A DNA stretch of 56,622 nucleotides. Source: Fragilaria crotonensis. Lineage: Eukaryota > Bacillariophyta > Fragilariophyceae > Fragilariales > Fragilariaceae. A program made the translations under genes and the position numbers. Positions 1 through 10,193 of the stretch are shown one piece after another (within the stretch, counting starts at the first letter, position 1; every line of letters begins with the position of its first letter). The notes beneath the pieces are model-generated. The model saw nothing but the letters and a program-made list of their open reading frames with translations, was not told where the DNA came from and did no database searches. The stretch covers positions 1 to 56,622 of the forward strand of contig JAKSYS010000399.1 in assembly GCA_022925895.1 (NCBI GenBank), written 5' to 3'.

Positions 1-214
1 CCGTGCCAAACTCTATGGCTGGGTGCAGAAAAAAGTCTTTTGGGTAGTAGCCATCGTAGATGTAGTATGCTATAATTTTGGTTATCAATGAATCGAAGAG
101 CGCTCGTTGAGGATTCCTCTATACATTTTGTATATATTCATGTTATGTAACATAATCCGAAATCGTTGCCGATGAGTGCACAATCGCATTCATGAAGAAC
201 ACATCAACCTGAGG

Positions 215-1699
215 TCAGGCCTCCTTGACAAACTTGTAGTTGAAGTCAAAGGCACAGCGGTGAGTCTTGAACTGGCCAATAAGTTTTGTCAGTGCCACAG
301 GGCCGTAAGTCCTGCAATCGTGTCCTGTTTGTTCATCAACTTGATTGGTATCGATTGCATGGTATGCCATCAAATACTGCCGCGCTCGTCTTGCAAATCT
401 TCTGATTCTAACCTTTGTTATTACTTCCTCTGACAGGCAAAAGCACACACTCTTCTTGAAGTTGTCCTTTCCCTTCTTGTCGCGTAAGCTTAGATTTCGA
501 TACGCTCCTTTTGCACAAGCCCAGACATATTCAACACCCTCGCCAGCAAGTTCTGCATGGCATTTTGGAGTCAAAAGGACCGTGACACCAATACTCTTGG
601 CAATGTATTGCAGCATTCCCTCTTCATTTATGAAATCATTGCACATGCCCATTATGTGCTGCAAGCTTGTGCGCTCATCAACTATTCCAAAGTCATCTTT
701 CTTCCCCGTCAGTGAGTACTGCTTCAAATTCTCACCGTCAATAAGTCCTCTTTCCCAGAGAATTTGTGACAAACCTTTTGCTTTCCCTTCCCATCCTTCT
801 TTGATCTTTTCAACAGTCTTCGTGATTGCAATGTTGTGATGTCCACATAGTTCAACTAACTCCCTTTTATTCTTTCCCTTCGTTCCGACACCTTTTCCTC
901 GCAGACTAAGTTCCAACTCGGAACGATTTCGTGGCGTGACAGTTTCCGTTCCGAGTTGGATGTCAAATCGGCATTCTTCTCTCTCGCTCTCACTCATCCA
1001 GAATGGACCGGAATCAGAGGCGGAAAAAAGAAGTGATTGAATGCTTCCGGGCTCAAGCACTCTTTGGAATGGTCCGAGAAAGCCCTCTTCCTGTGTGATC
1101 AGAGTATCTCGCATCGCAGCTGCCTTGCCCCCGTAAGACCTGTTCATCCTATGTTGATTGAGGCCATCCGGACGTTTTTTTGAGTGGCCAGCACTATGGT
1201 CAAACAGGAACACAAAGTCAAAGGATGGGTGCATAACTTTTAGCACATCCACAGCGTCCTCGAACTGGAGTACCATATGATTGTAGGCCCAATAGCCTTC
1301 ACGGTTCTCGCCATATTCAAAAAGAACAAGAAAGGGAGACTTGTCTGCTGTCAGCGGTCGCTTCTCAGCACTTCCTAGGATCTCAACTGCTGCCTCAGGA
1401 TCAGCGTATGTCTGCCCCGCACGTTGAGCATTCACTTGGACAAGTATCTCTGGTGGAAGAGATCGGATAAGGCCATGTTCACGGCAAATGAATGCCGATA
1501 TCATTGTACCACTTCCCTCATCCTTTGGGAGAAGAGGTCTTTCACCGCTCGGGCCAACCCACATCTTTGTCAGGAAAAGGAATTGTTTAAAAATTGCTTC
1601 GTCCTGACCGATGAAGATCACTGCCTTACTGTCGATTGGCTTTCGAACACTGAGGTTGCCTCCGAAGGGAAGCAAAAGAAGTTGCTCCTCAAAGTCCAA
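215..1699 (-). CDS. DDE-superfamily transposase, C-terminal catalytic part
   Basis: This 494-codon frame aligns along its length with the C-terminal half of the transposase at 18.7-20.5 kb. I assign the acidic triad as D33 in a GQDE motif, D167 in LFDHSAGH, and E390 in GEGVEYVW, which matches the NPIE.W motif of Tc1/mariner-like enzymes. About 220 residues separate the second D and the E, far more than the usual 34-39. Inside that insertion, around residues 258-292, is a SAP-like helix-turn-helix stretch. The family resembles DDE endonuclease proteins known from fungi and cnidarians. The frame is long and uninterrupted, but the start is probably artificial: the part that should precede it lies in the overlapping frame at 1689-2030. 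Activity is uncertain without the N-terminal domain. Confidence 0.75.
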   Translation of the reverse strand: MDFEEQLLLLPFGGNLSVRKPIDSKAVIFIGQDEAIFKQFLFLTKMWVGPSGERPLLPKDEGSGTMISAFICREHGLIRSLPPEILVQVNAQRAGQTYADPEAAVEILGSAEKRPLTADKSPFLVLFEYGENREGYWAYNHMVLQFEDAVDVLKVMHPSFDFVFLFDHSAGHSKKRPDGLNQHRMNRSYGGKAAAMRDTLITQEEGFLGPFQRVLEPGSIQSLLFSASDSGPFWMSESEREECRFDIQLGTETVTPRNRSELELSLRGKGVGTKGKNKRELVELCGHHNIAITKTVEKIKEGWEGKAKGLSQILWERGLIDGENLKQYSLTGKKDDFGIVDERTSLQHIMGMCNDFINEEGMLQYIAKSIGVTVLLTPKCHAELAGEGVEYVWACAKGAYRNLSLRDKKGKDNFKKSVCFCLSEEVITKVRIRRFARRARQYLMAYHAIDTNQVDEQTGHDCRTYGPVALTKLIGQFKTHRCAFDFNYKFVKEA

Positions 1700-2030
1700 C
1701 CTGAGCTGTTACCCAAAAGAAGTACCTCCGAGTCCGATTTTGAAATGTGTGGCGAAAGACTTGAAGCTGCGGTCCGCCTGCTGGAATATCGACCAAATTT
1801 GGATCTGTGCTTGTGAGAGGAAGCATTTTATTCACCACTCTTTTCATTGAACTCAATGAGAACTTGATGTCGTCTCCGATTTGGAACTTCATGTGCATAT
1901 ACATGAGCAGTTGCTCAGCTGGTAGCCATCTCCCATGCAATTGTCGTTCGCTAAAAACCCTCCGCAGACAAGTCAAGATAAAAGCAGATCCATTATGTTT
2001 GCCGTGTGCATCTAAAGTGGAACTGCTCAT
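1689..2030 (-). pseudogene. Upstream fragment of element 1 transposase, other frame
   Basis: A 113-codon frame overlaps the start of the catalytic frame by 11 bp and is shifted against it. Its last residues run directly into the downstream protein if the frame is changed. I cannot match it to the 17398-18723 N-terminal region of the full-length relative. The conserved HERP-type segment just upstream of the first catalytic Asp is absent, so an internal deletion plus a frameshift is the simplest reading. Confidence 0.4.
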
Positions 2031-2231
2031 TGTGCACTTGATGTAGCTTTTGAGCTATAGATGCACACGGGAGGTGGATTTGATCAAAAGATAATTGATA
2101 TCGAAGGTTAGTGTCAATGAAGCACGATGTTTGACGTGATGAGTGCATCGGCGGATGGAGTATAGAACCAACATGTCATACTATGGTCTACTGAGGCTAC
2201 CCTAATTTCCCATTTTCTGCACCCAGCCATA

Positions 2232-2828
2232 TTGCTGAATTCCGTACAGTATTTCTAGTCCTGCAGTACGATGCTGCTACGAAAACACGTACTGAGTACT
2301 GATGCAACATCACGAACGACTGCCAACAGAAAAACATTTTTGAAAATTCGGAGGAGAGCATGGATGAAGTCCCTCAGCTACTGCACTGTCAACAGTCACG
2401 TACAATAGGTAACCACATAGTAACTACGTACATCATGGTACTGTCGTACTACAGTATGACAGCGACAGTAGCATAGCAAAACGTAGTGACTATGACTTTT
2501 AATATCCGAGAGTCAGATTCCCGGATGGTCAAGCATCCTGACTGTTACAAAATATCGGCGATCGCATCACCGATGTACATCGATTGCAAAACATTGAGTG
2601 ATTTCCATCAGAACAAGTCACGAACATCAGTATGTCACGTAACGAGAATGTTAATACACTTGATGCAATAGATAGCACTGTACTGTTGCATATATCTGCA
2701 AATCCACGCGAACAAGACGGTCCAGCATCACTTTCAAATTTGCATCAGTCACGATATAACTGAGGAATCAACCAAAGTGATGCACTTTATAAGGATCAAG
2801 ATATTGTTTGGTTTGCTGCGTGTACATG
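2232..2828. other. Intergenic, no gene seen
   Basis: AT-rich sequence between elements 1 and 2 with many GTAC tetranucleotides. The only open frame (2486-2671, 61 codons) has no recognisable features. I see no RNA gene. Confidence 0.5.
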
Positions 2829-2880
2829 TATGGCTGGTTTCATTGTTTTCTTACATGTCGTACAACTTATGTAGGCTCAG

Positions 2881-2888
2881 TATAAAAT
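2881..2888 (+). promoter_or_regulatory. TATA-like box of element 2
   Basis: TATAAAAT lies at the same position relative to the terminal repeat as TATAAAAA at 17178 in the full-length copy. Each is about 220 bp upstream of the transposase ATG. Conservation between copies suggests the element's own promoter. Confidence 0.4.
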
Positions 2889-3017
2889 TTCAAGATGTAA
2901 AGATTTAGCACCTGACCCTGCATCCTCGCGCATCCAAACAACACGATTGACACCACACAAAAAAACGAGTTGTCGACCATGATGGTGCAGCAACAATTTC
3001 ACCAACTTCCACTTCGA

Positions 3018-3093
3018 AACTGCCGACCCTTTTGATGCACCCAGGTTCAGTATCCATCTGATCACACTTTTCAACTTGCAAGGGTCGGCAGTT
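3018..3093 (+). repeat. 14 bp inverted repeat before the transposase start (element 2)
   Basis: AACTGCCGACCCTT at 3018-3031 is complementary to AAGGGTCGGCAGTT at 3080-3093, with a 48 nt spacer and the transposase ATG 9 bp downstream. The arms are identical in element 3 although the spacer has diverged, so the pairing itself appears to be kept. Confidence 0.7.
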
Positions 3094-3101
3094 TGACCAC
3101 A

Positions 3102-3407
3102 ATGAAGACGCTACAGGCACATTACGAACGTTGGCTCAAAGTCGTCAAACAAAAACGATATGACAACGAAGGCCTGTTGGACACGACCTATTTTCAAGCA
3201 ATCAATGCCCAGTTCCAACTAATAAAGCCCTTGGATTTGCTTGATAGGGGCATGGTGCATGGTGAACCAAGAAATTTCTTTTTTGCTGCCGTGACAACAC
3301 TTGATGGCTTTGCCACCAAATCTTACTCAAGTACTGGCCGCCGATTCCAACGAGCTGCAATACAATCTTGCAATTGGTCACTTCAAGTCACATTGTTTGA
3401 ACCATAG
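3102..3407 (+). pseudogene. Transposase N-terminal fragment (element 2)
   Basis: About 100 codons starting MKTLQAHYERWLKVVKQKR match the N-terminus of the 17398 ORF. After about residue 65 the similarity becomes patchy, and the frame stops at 3407. The rest of the gene cannot be recognised downstream, so this is a dead copy. Confidence 0.7.
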
Positions 3408-4696
3408 CATTATCTCAAACTAAGGACAAAATTAACCTTCCAAATTGTCGTAACAATGAAAAACGTCTTCTCAATGTGTCCTGGCTGACGAAGAAGTGTA
3501 GCACGTCACCTATCGTCTAGTACGAGGACACGCTCCGGACACCCGAAAGAAATCTGCCGCAAAGCCATTTGGTCATGACTTGACGCTAGTACAGCGTCGT
3601 GAAACTTGGAGAACCAAAACTGGTGGTTGGTGTGTTCCCTCCTGGATCAACAGGCACAGACACGGCTAGGTTGCTTTACAGAGCCAAGGCGCCTCAAATA
3701 GGTAAGGCAACAGGAATGTGGATGCTTCCAACAACAGAAGAAGGATGACCATGTCTAGTTGCGTGTCGGTTAGGCATTTGAATGGATTTGTGGACAACAA
3801 GCGGACGTAGCGGCGACCCTTCCATGACGTATGAAAGTCACATACTCAACAAACGCGATACTCGTGAAGAACTCAGAGTTTTGGACAGGGTTGGTGCTTC
3901 AAGCTATCATCAGAAACAACTCGGAAACCGTGATTTGGTCAACGTTGAGCTATGGCTTCATCCGCTGCTTTCCCGGAGGCGGAGTTGAGTCACACATCCC
4001 TTGCAACTTTCTCCCAATCAGATGTTTGTCGCTTTATTGCTGCTGTCTGATGGGATACATCACGTCCACCTCAGGAATGGTATTGCTTGCAAGAAATAGA
4101 GGACGTTGAAATTGAAGGCACCACTGTCAGTATTGAAGAAACTGTAATGGCTGGGGTAAACGTTGTTTGCAATTTGAAACGCTGGTACTCAGCAACCAAG
4201 TCTCTGAACTCAAAGAAATTCCCGATCCTGTTCAAGACTCGATCAAACCAGTATCTCGCAAGCATTTCCAAACAGAGATCCCCTGGCAAGCTGTCTCGAT
4301 ATTCCGAGGCAATGAACGCCCTCAACACTTCGGAAACGAAATTTTTGGTGTCAGATGCGATTGAGTATAGCAGCGTGGGCGAGATGCGTGACTAAGCGTC
4401 TACATCGACGCATGTCGTTGAACTCTACATGGAGCGAAGAAGGGTTCAAGGGAACCTCCTTGGTCAATGTTGATCCCAGCTTCGTGAATTGATTTGCATC
4501 TGCACCTGAAAAGTGTGTTTTCTACTAATGAAGACCTGTGTTGGAGTTTGGGTACAATATGATTGAGGCGAGGTGGTTGGAGATCGATGCGTCTCCCTTG
4601 TTTTTGAGAGCGTTGATGAAAAGATACGGATGTGTTGTCTGCAGCTAAATTTTTTTCATTACTGAGGCTACGTGCTCCAACGATATGCAGTCTCAG

Positions 4697-6636
4697 GAGG
4701 TTCCGGAATTTTGGCTTTTTACTGTATTCGGAGTACTGCACCACGTCGAATCTGCAGATTTCCCACGTGATAAATCATGCATCATGCTATCATGAAGCAA
4801 AAAGAATCCATGCTACAAAACGTCAATCGCGACCACGACAAAAAGTTTATCCAATGATAAAATGTCACATCGATTGATGCAACAATTCAGGCATATAAAT
4901 AGAACGTGTATGACTTCATAATAGAGGTTTTACTGTGTAGGGATAAACGAATATTCGGTTCGACTGAAACGTTTCGCTTTTATGTGAAGCATTTCGCTTA
5001 AGCGTTTCGCTTCCACGAAGCGTTTCGCGTCAGCATTTCGCTTCAGTGACCCGTTTTGCATTAATAGGGTTTTTCCTCTTGCAGGACCTCGTCGCAGAGA
5101 CGAATTGGAGCACGGAGGTTCCGGAATATTGACTTTTTCACTATACTGGAGTACTGTACACTGTACACGCTGCATTATCGAATGCTTCCTCTCTACCGTA
5201 GGTTTTCATTGTTCAATGGATGGACAAAGCCATGACAATCGAAACGTCAGCATCGGTTCTGTCATATGCGATAAATTGATGTGAAAAAGATATACATGGT
5301 ACATCTACCGACTTGAATAGGATGACATTTTAAAATCTGTCCGTTTCTTATTTAGGGGTAATGACAGAAAATGATAAATTTGGACTGAAGCATTTCGCTC
5401 TCTTGAAGCAAACGCGGAAGCGAAATGCTTCGTGGAAAGCGAAACGCTTCCAGATTTTACTCCCGTGGAAGCGAAACGCTTCAACCAATAGCGAAGGAAT
5501 GAGCTCGTCCAGCCCTACGATATAGACCGTGCTCCAATTCGGTTCTGCTACGAGGTCCTGCAAGAGGAAAAACCCTATTAATGCAAAACGGGTCACTGAA
5601 GCGAAATGCTGACGCGAAACGCTTCGTGGAAGCGAAACGCAAGCGAAATGCTTCACCTAAAGCGAAACGTTTCAGTCGAACCGAATATTCGTTTATCCCT
5701 ACACAGTAAAACCTCTATTTTGAAGTCATACACGTTCTATTTATATGCCTGAATTTTTGCATCAATCGATCTGACATTTTATCATTGAATAAACTTTTTG
5801 TCGTGGTCGCGATTGACGTTTTGTAGCATGGATTCTTTTCGCTTCATGATAGCATGATGCATGATTTATCACGTGGGAAATCTGCAGATTCGACGTGGTG
5901 CAGTACTCCGTATACAGTAAAAAGCCAAAATTCCGGCGAAACGTTTCAGTCGAACCGAATATTCGTTTATCCCTACACAGTAAAACCTCTATTTTGAAGC
6001 ATTCAAGCGTTCTATTTATATGCCTGAATTTTGCATCAAATCGATCTGACAGATTTTATCATTGAATAAACTTTTGTCATGGTCGCGATTGACGTTTTGT
6101 AGCATGGATTCTTTTTCGCTTCATGATAGCATGATGCATGATTTATCACGTGAAATCTGCAGATTCGACGTGGTGCAGTACTCCGTATACAGTAAAAGCC
6201 AATATTCCGGAACCTCACGGATGAATATCGTAGAATGGACTAGACTGATTCCTACGCTAAAAGTGCCTGGAGCGTTTCGCTTCCACGGGGTAAAATCGGA
6301 AAGCGTTTCCTTCTACGAAACATTTCAGCAAGCGTTTGCTTCAAGAGGCAAAATTGCTTCAGTCAAATTAACAATTTGTCTGTCATTACCCCTAAATAAG
6401 AAACGGACAGTTTTTAAAATTTCATCCCTATTCAAGTCGGTAGATGTTAATGGAAAAGTATATCTTTTTCACATCAAAAAATCATAGCAAATGACAGAAC
6501 CGATGCTGACGTTTCGGATTGTCATGGCTTTGGCCATCCATTGAACAATGAAAAACCTACGGTAGAGAGGAAGCATTCGATTATGCAGCGTGTACAGTAC
6601 TCCAGTATAGTGAAAAAGTCAATATTCCGGAACCTC
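4697..6636. repeat. Nested cluster of an inverted-repeat element with GCGTTTCGCTTC subrepeats
   Basis: The outer ends are GAGGTTCCGG at 4697 and CCGGAACCTC ending at 6636, flanked by a 3 bp duplication CAG (4694-4696, 6637-6639). The similarity of the ends extends imperfectly for about 45 bp. Inside, 4697-5114 reappears inverted at about 5530-5936, 5937-6217 is another partial inverted copy of the same arm, and 5115-5530 reappears inverted at 6217-6636. The whole thus looks like several head-to-head copies of one element of about 0.8 kb. The arms are full of short repeats of the type GCGTTTCGCTTC and their complement. No protein is encoded; open frames here are shadows of the repeats. Confidence 0.75.
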
Positions 6637-6655
6637 CAGGATGAAACCAGCCATA

Positions 6656-7368
6656 TGCATATGTGATATGCTTTTGCTAGACGTGATACTACCACTTCGC
6701 GCACCACCCTGTAGAAAAGAGAGTGGGACACGATGTTTCTGTTTGTCTGAAGTTTTCTGAAGTTGGGTGCATCGCACCCGTTCACTATATAATTGATGTA
6801 TGTACGTATTGTCTAGTAGGATAATTCTTCCGGTAGGTCGTATCCAACCTTTAACGGTAGAATTTCTGCTGTGAACAAATCGTTCGACATGGGAATGGAT
6901 ATAGCATATGTAGTAGACCGAGTAGAACTACGGTACAAGTAGCATCCACGAAGGACACGAAGTTCCACTGTGTTTGAAACTTGGAAGTGAGCGATATGCT
7001 GCACCTGTCCGACGTTTTTCGAAGTCACTTTTTTATAAGTACAGCTCCGAGTACATAGTAACCAGAAAGAGTCGTTATTAAGTCGAGCACGTGAATCGAC
7101 TTCGAGTGTAACTACTCGTACTTGCAGTGCATACTTCGGAGTTCGATATATGGCAAACAAAAATCAGATACAAAGAATCGATCAAATAACGCGCGCCGGG
7201 AGGGCGAATTTCGTCGTTGATAGGCGATTCCGTAACGGAAAAACGTCGGTCGCCAATTGAACCCAAGTAAAGTGAGTAACACATTTCTTCCCACAATTCC
7301 CTTGCCATCGTCCTGACATTGCAACAAGTTCGAAACTAAAAGTTGAACAAAACACGATACCTACGAGA
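6656..7368. other. Intergenic, upstream of the secreted protein gene
   Basis: No convincing gene. It holds the upstream region of the gene at 7369 and scattered GTAC motifs. I do not see a clear TATA box near the start codon. Confidence 0.4.
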
Positions 7369-8388
7369 ATGAGATTCACAACCATTTCATTAGCGGCGGC
7401 CTTGCTCCTCAGTGCGACTGAGTATGTCATGGCAGCCAAGGATCAGAAAGAAACATCACTTTTCAAGGATGATCAGAGCTACTGGAACCGTCTCCTTGTA
7501 ACGAGCGACGTTAGTTCAATCTCAAACGTCCCATCGGCCGTCCCATCCGATGTCCCTACACCTGTGCCAGAAACACCTCCTCCTACCCCTGAGACTCTTC
7601 CTCCTACCCCTGAAACTCTTCCTCCTACCCCTGAGACTCTTCCTCCTACCCCAGAGACTTTGCCTCCTACCCCAGAGACTCTGCCTCCTACCCCAGAGAC
7701 TCCTCCTCCTACCCCAGAGACACTTCCACCCACGCCTCCTCCAACCCAAGAGCCGACTCCACAGCAGCCGATGCTTCCACCTTCTGACTTATGCTTTGCT
7801 CAAGTTGACGTTACATGCATCCCTCCAGTCGATCCTGCAAGTCCAGACGGTGCACTATTCGAGGATTGCGATTCCATTAACATTGCTCCAGCTGAGTGTA
7901 CTGAGTTCGTTAACTTGTTGACTTTCCGCTTCAACGGAGGTGACTGCCTTGATTCCAACAACATCCAGGATCCTCGTATCTACAGTTGCGAAGACTTTTT
8001 CGACGGTCCTCCGGCTGCTGACGATTTTGGTGCTGAGGCCTACATGATCATCACTGACATCAAGGGACAAGGCATCAACTACTTCGACGGCATTATCGCG
8101 GTTGGCGACGTGTTCAACATCACCAACATCCTTCCAAACCCAGTCATCGTGGCCAACGTGAATGTTACGATCTACGATGGCGAGCCTGCGCCCGAGAACA
8201 TTCGCGAGACGATCATCATCCACACCTCTTGCTCCCAAGTGACCTTCTTGAAGGATCGCTATGGAGTTCTTGAGCTCATCGGCTTCCAAAACCCAAGTCA
8301 AGGATACCAAGCATGTATCGTTCCTGTGTCGTTCGACTTTGCCATCCAGAACACTGCTGAGGTTTCAATGCTGTTGTTGAGTCGTTGA
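7369..8388 (+). CDS. Secreted Pro/Thr-repeat protein with an unnamed globular domain
   Basis: The ATG opens a classic signal peptide: charged start, hydrophobic core, cleavage probably after VMAA near residue 23. A mucin-like linker of seven PPTPETL units follows at about residues 71-119, then a Cys-containing globular region from about residue 140. The linker and signal suggest a wall-associated or extracellular protein; the globular domain has no function I can name. The frame stops at 8388 after SMLLLSR, but family-like sequence (TVVTNFDPPNNF) continues in another frame at once. A missing C in TCAATG near 8368 would restore it. The true protein therefore probably runs on to about 8685. It is convergent with the M23 gene. 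Confidence 0.75.
   Translation: MRFTTISLAAALLLSATEYVMAAKDQKETSLFKDDQSYWNRLLVTSDVSSISNVPSAVPSDVPTPVPETPPPTPETLPPTPETLPPTPETLPPTPETLPPTPETLPPTPETPPPTPETLPPTPPPTQEPTPQQPMLPPSDLCFAQVDVTCIPPVDPASPDGALFEDCDSINIAPAECTEFVNLLTFRFNGGDCLDSNNIQDPRIYSCEDFFDGPPAADDFGAEAYMIITDIKGQGINYFDGIIAVGDVFNITNILPNPVIVANVNVTIYDGEPAPENIRETIIIHTSCSQVTFLKDRYGVLELIGFQNPSQGYQACIVPVSFDFAIQNTAEVSMLLLSR
7579..7725 (+). repeat. 21 bp coding minisatellite, seven units
   Basis: Seven tandem 21 bp units encode PPTPETL (one PPTPETP), followed by a partial unit. Differences between units are mostly synonymous (CCT/CCA, ACC, GAG/GAA). The repeat number is likely to vary between alleles. Confidence 0.9.
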
Positions 8389-8685
8389 CCGTGGTCACGA
8401 ACTTTGACCCACCGAACAATTTCCTCAACTACACTGATGAGGTTGTTGGCTTTGTGTTGAACCCTGGCACTGAGCTGCCGTTGACGAGCAACCCCATCAA
8501 CATTGATCTTTCCATTCGCAAGCGTTACACTGCCCAGGCGACCGTGCAGGAGTTTCCCTGAGGGCTTCAGCTGCCGCGGCAGTGGTTTCACGAACTTCAC
8601 GGCTGGTGTAGCTGACACCAGACCAACACCATCCCTGCCGGTCCATAAGGCTGTTCAACTCACCGCCTTGTGCGGGGACGTTTGA
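8367..8685 (+). pseudogene. Out-of-frame C-terminus of the secreted protein
   Basis: From 8367 a second frame encodes a smooth beta-rich sequence (SLTVVTNFDPPNNF through YTAQATVQ) that stops at a TGA near 8560. A third frame then continues with SPEGFSCRGSGFTNFTAGV to the stop at 8685. One G restored in CAGGAG and one C in TTTCCCTGAG would join the two. All three breaks are at short homopolymers, which fits base-calling errors better than decay. Confidence 0.55.
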
Positions 8686-9209
8686 AGAACGACGACGTTG
8701 ATTCCAAAGAAAGGAAGACGCATTCATCCATCGATACAAATTGATATCTTGTGTTAAAAAAGTTAGCGAAAGTGAGTATATTTGACATGATTGCCTGTAG
8801 TCTTAGAAACGCATAATTGATGCCTTTTGATGCTCATTCCGGAATTCTTCGAAGATTGTAAGTTCTTGTGTTTACAAAGTGGTTCTTGTGTTTACAAAGT
8901 GTGAGTATAATTGATCTACGTTTGCTTGATGTTGCCCAAGAAGCGAATCATTGATACTTTCGATGCTAATTGCAATCCATTGAACCTTGCAAATTGACAA
9001 ATCGTGTGAAATAAAGTTAGCGAGAAGCTATTAGTTTGATTCTCAGACTCGTTGAGGTTGATGATCGCATTGGCCTGTATGTGGTGATCCTCTCCCTCAG
9101 GTGGCCCATCCAAACCATTTTGCAAGATTCAGAGATTTCGTTCGTACGGGTAAGTGAATTGCTGCCATCAAGGTTGGAAAATGATCCACATTTGTCAGTG
9201 GCCTGATGC
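8686..9209. other. Intergenic between convergent genes; one 20 bp tandem duplication
   Basis: This contains the 3' flanks of the secreted protein gene (plus) and the M23 gene (minus). A perfect tandem duplication of GTTCTTGTGTTTACAAAGTG lies at 8862-8901. Nothing else stands out. Confidence 0.5.
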
Positions 9210-10193
9210 TCAAGGCAGATAGGAATGCGGTAACCAATGATTGATGACTTCATGGATCTCGGACCGCAGTAGACAGGGCTGACAGCTCCTTCCCTCGATA
9301 TAAAGTCCATTCAATAAAGTAAACCCAAGACGAGTCGTGGATCGGGATATTGCAGCAAAGCTCTGGGGCGATCGTCCACAGAGACCACTCCCGGCATGTC
9401 GTGCGTCTCTGGCTGGAACAGTGAGCTGAAAATGAACGTGAGAGATTCGCCATCCTCCATTTTCATGGATGTCTCCCATGCGCCCTAAGCACTGTCCTCG
9501 CTTGATGCGTTTACCTGGATACATGCCAACGATGGACTTGTCATCTAAATGTCCGTATAGAGCCCACAGTCTGCGCGCGGTGCCGTTTGGGAAGTTACCC
9601 AGGTCATGTTCCACGACAATCACATTCCCATAGTCTCCCAAGTCTGCATTGTATCCCGCTGAGTGCACGACACCTTTGCAAAAACCATAAACCTTTGTGT
9701 GTAGCGGTGCGTCCAAATCAATTCCAATGTGCACGGTGCGTTGACCGGCAAAACCATCAATTTGATGACTCGCATCATCAAACATGTCTGAAGCATACAA
9801 GTTGACGCGATTCTCATCATACCTTCCAACATGGAAACCTTTCAGACGTTGCGGTCGTTTAGACCGATTAGTCCGGGCATCTCGTCGTTCCTCATCCGTG
9901 GCTAGTTCATCGACTGCCGATGTAGTTCTCAAATCCAAGACTTGGTAGTTCGGAATACGTTTTAGTATTCCGGCGGAACCTTCGCTCCAAACGTGAGGAA
10001 ATTTGACGACGGGATGAAATTTGCGGCGATCTTCGTCTGTAATATTCAGTATGTTCGGGTAGAGGTCGAGGGGAGATAGAAAATCAGGAGGACTGAATTG
10101 CGAGTCAACTCTGCCGAGGGTCGGCGATTCATCTTGCGCTGCAACGTTCGCGAGGAAACAGGCGTACAGCAACCAACTATGCGTTACTTTCAT
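9210..10193 (-). CDS. Secreted M23-family (lysostaphin-like) metallopeptidase homologue
   Basis: The ATG at 10193 starts a signal peptide (MKVTHSWLLYACFLANVAA). The M23 core follows at about residues 150-260: zinc motif H155-x3-D159 (HIGID), YGH at 213-215, and HxH at 252-254 (SHVHFQ). These are the ligands and general-base histidines expected of the family, so the hydrolase fold looks complete. Right after HFQLTV the frame loses family character. In the next frame the expected tail reads ETHDMPGVVSVDDRP, then YPDPRLVLG, and stops at 9311. A one-base error near 9410-9420 would explain this and gives a protein of about 294 residues ending at 9311. The substrate is unknown; eukaryotic M23 proteins need not cut peptidoglycan. 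Confidence 0.75.
   Translation of the reverse strand: MKVTHSWLLYACFLANVAAQDESPTLGRVDSQFSPPDFLSPLDLYPNILNITDEDRRKFHPVVKFPHVWSEGSAGILKRIPNYQVLDLRTTSAVDELATDEERRDARTNRSKRPQRLKGFHVGRYDENRVNLYASDMFDDASHQIDGFAGQRTVHIGIDLDAPLHTKVYGFCKGVVHSAGYNADLGDYGNVIVVEHDLGNFPNGTARRLWALYGHLDDKSIVGMYPGKRIKRGQCLGRMGDIHENGGWRISHVHFQLTVPARDARHAGSGLCGRSPQSFAAISRSTTRLGFTLLNGLYIEGRSCQPCLLRSEIHEVINHWLPHSYLP

Larger units (their letters stand above)
16..2229 (-). mobile_element. DDE transposon, TGGCTGG-ended, internally deleted copy (element 1)
   Basis: The two ends are a perfect 17 bp inverted repeat, TGGCTGGGTGCAGAAAA at 16-32 and its complement ending at 2229. Each end is flanked by a TA dinucleotide (14-15 and 2230-2231), as expected from TA target duplication. 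The element carries a transposase on the minus strand. At 2214 bp it is shorter than the 3500 bp relative at 17128-20627 and lacks the N-terminal part of the protein, so it is probably a deleted derivative. The TIR differs from the other two copies after the shared TGGCTGG, so it is a separate subfamily. Confidence 0.8.
2831..6653 (+). mobile_element. DDE transposon, decayed copy with a nested insertion (element 2)
   Basis: The left end, TGGCTGGTTTCAT at 2831, and the right end, ATGAAACCAGCCA ending at 6653, are inverted and flanked by TA (2829-2830, 6654-6655). The first 270 bp match the start of the 17128-20627 element, including a TATA-like box and a hairpin. The 3' tail at 4655-4696 matches that element's 3' tail near 20570-20614. 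Only a short N-terminal piece of the transposase remains, and the middle (3410-4560) is unrecognisable. A second repeat cluster (4697-6636) sits 17 bp inside the right end, so that insertion is younger than this element. Confidence 0.75.

Noticed and set aside
6062-6487. 141-codon frame in the repeat nest
   Set aside because: Made of the inverted-repeat element and its GCGTTTCGCTTC units; no protein-like features.
7479-7749. Gly/Val/Ser-rich minus-strand frames opposite the PPTPETL repeats
   Set aside because: Shadows of the 21 bp repeat; the plus strand has the signal peptide and a globular domain.
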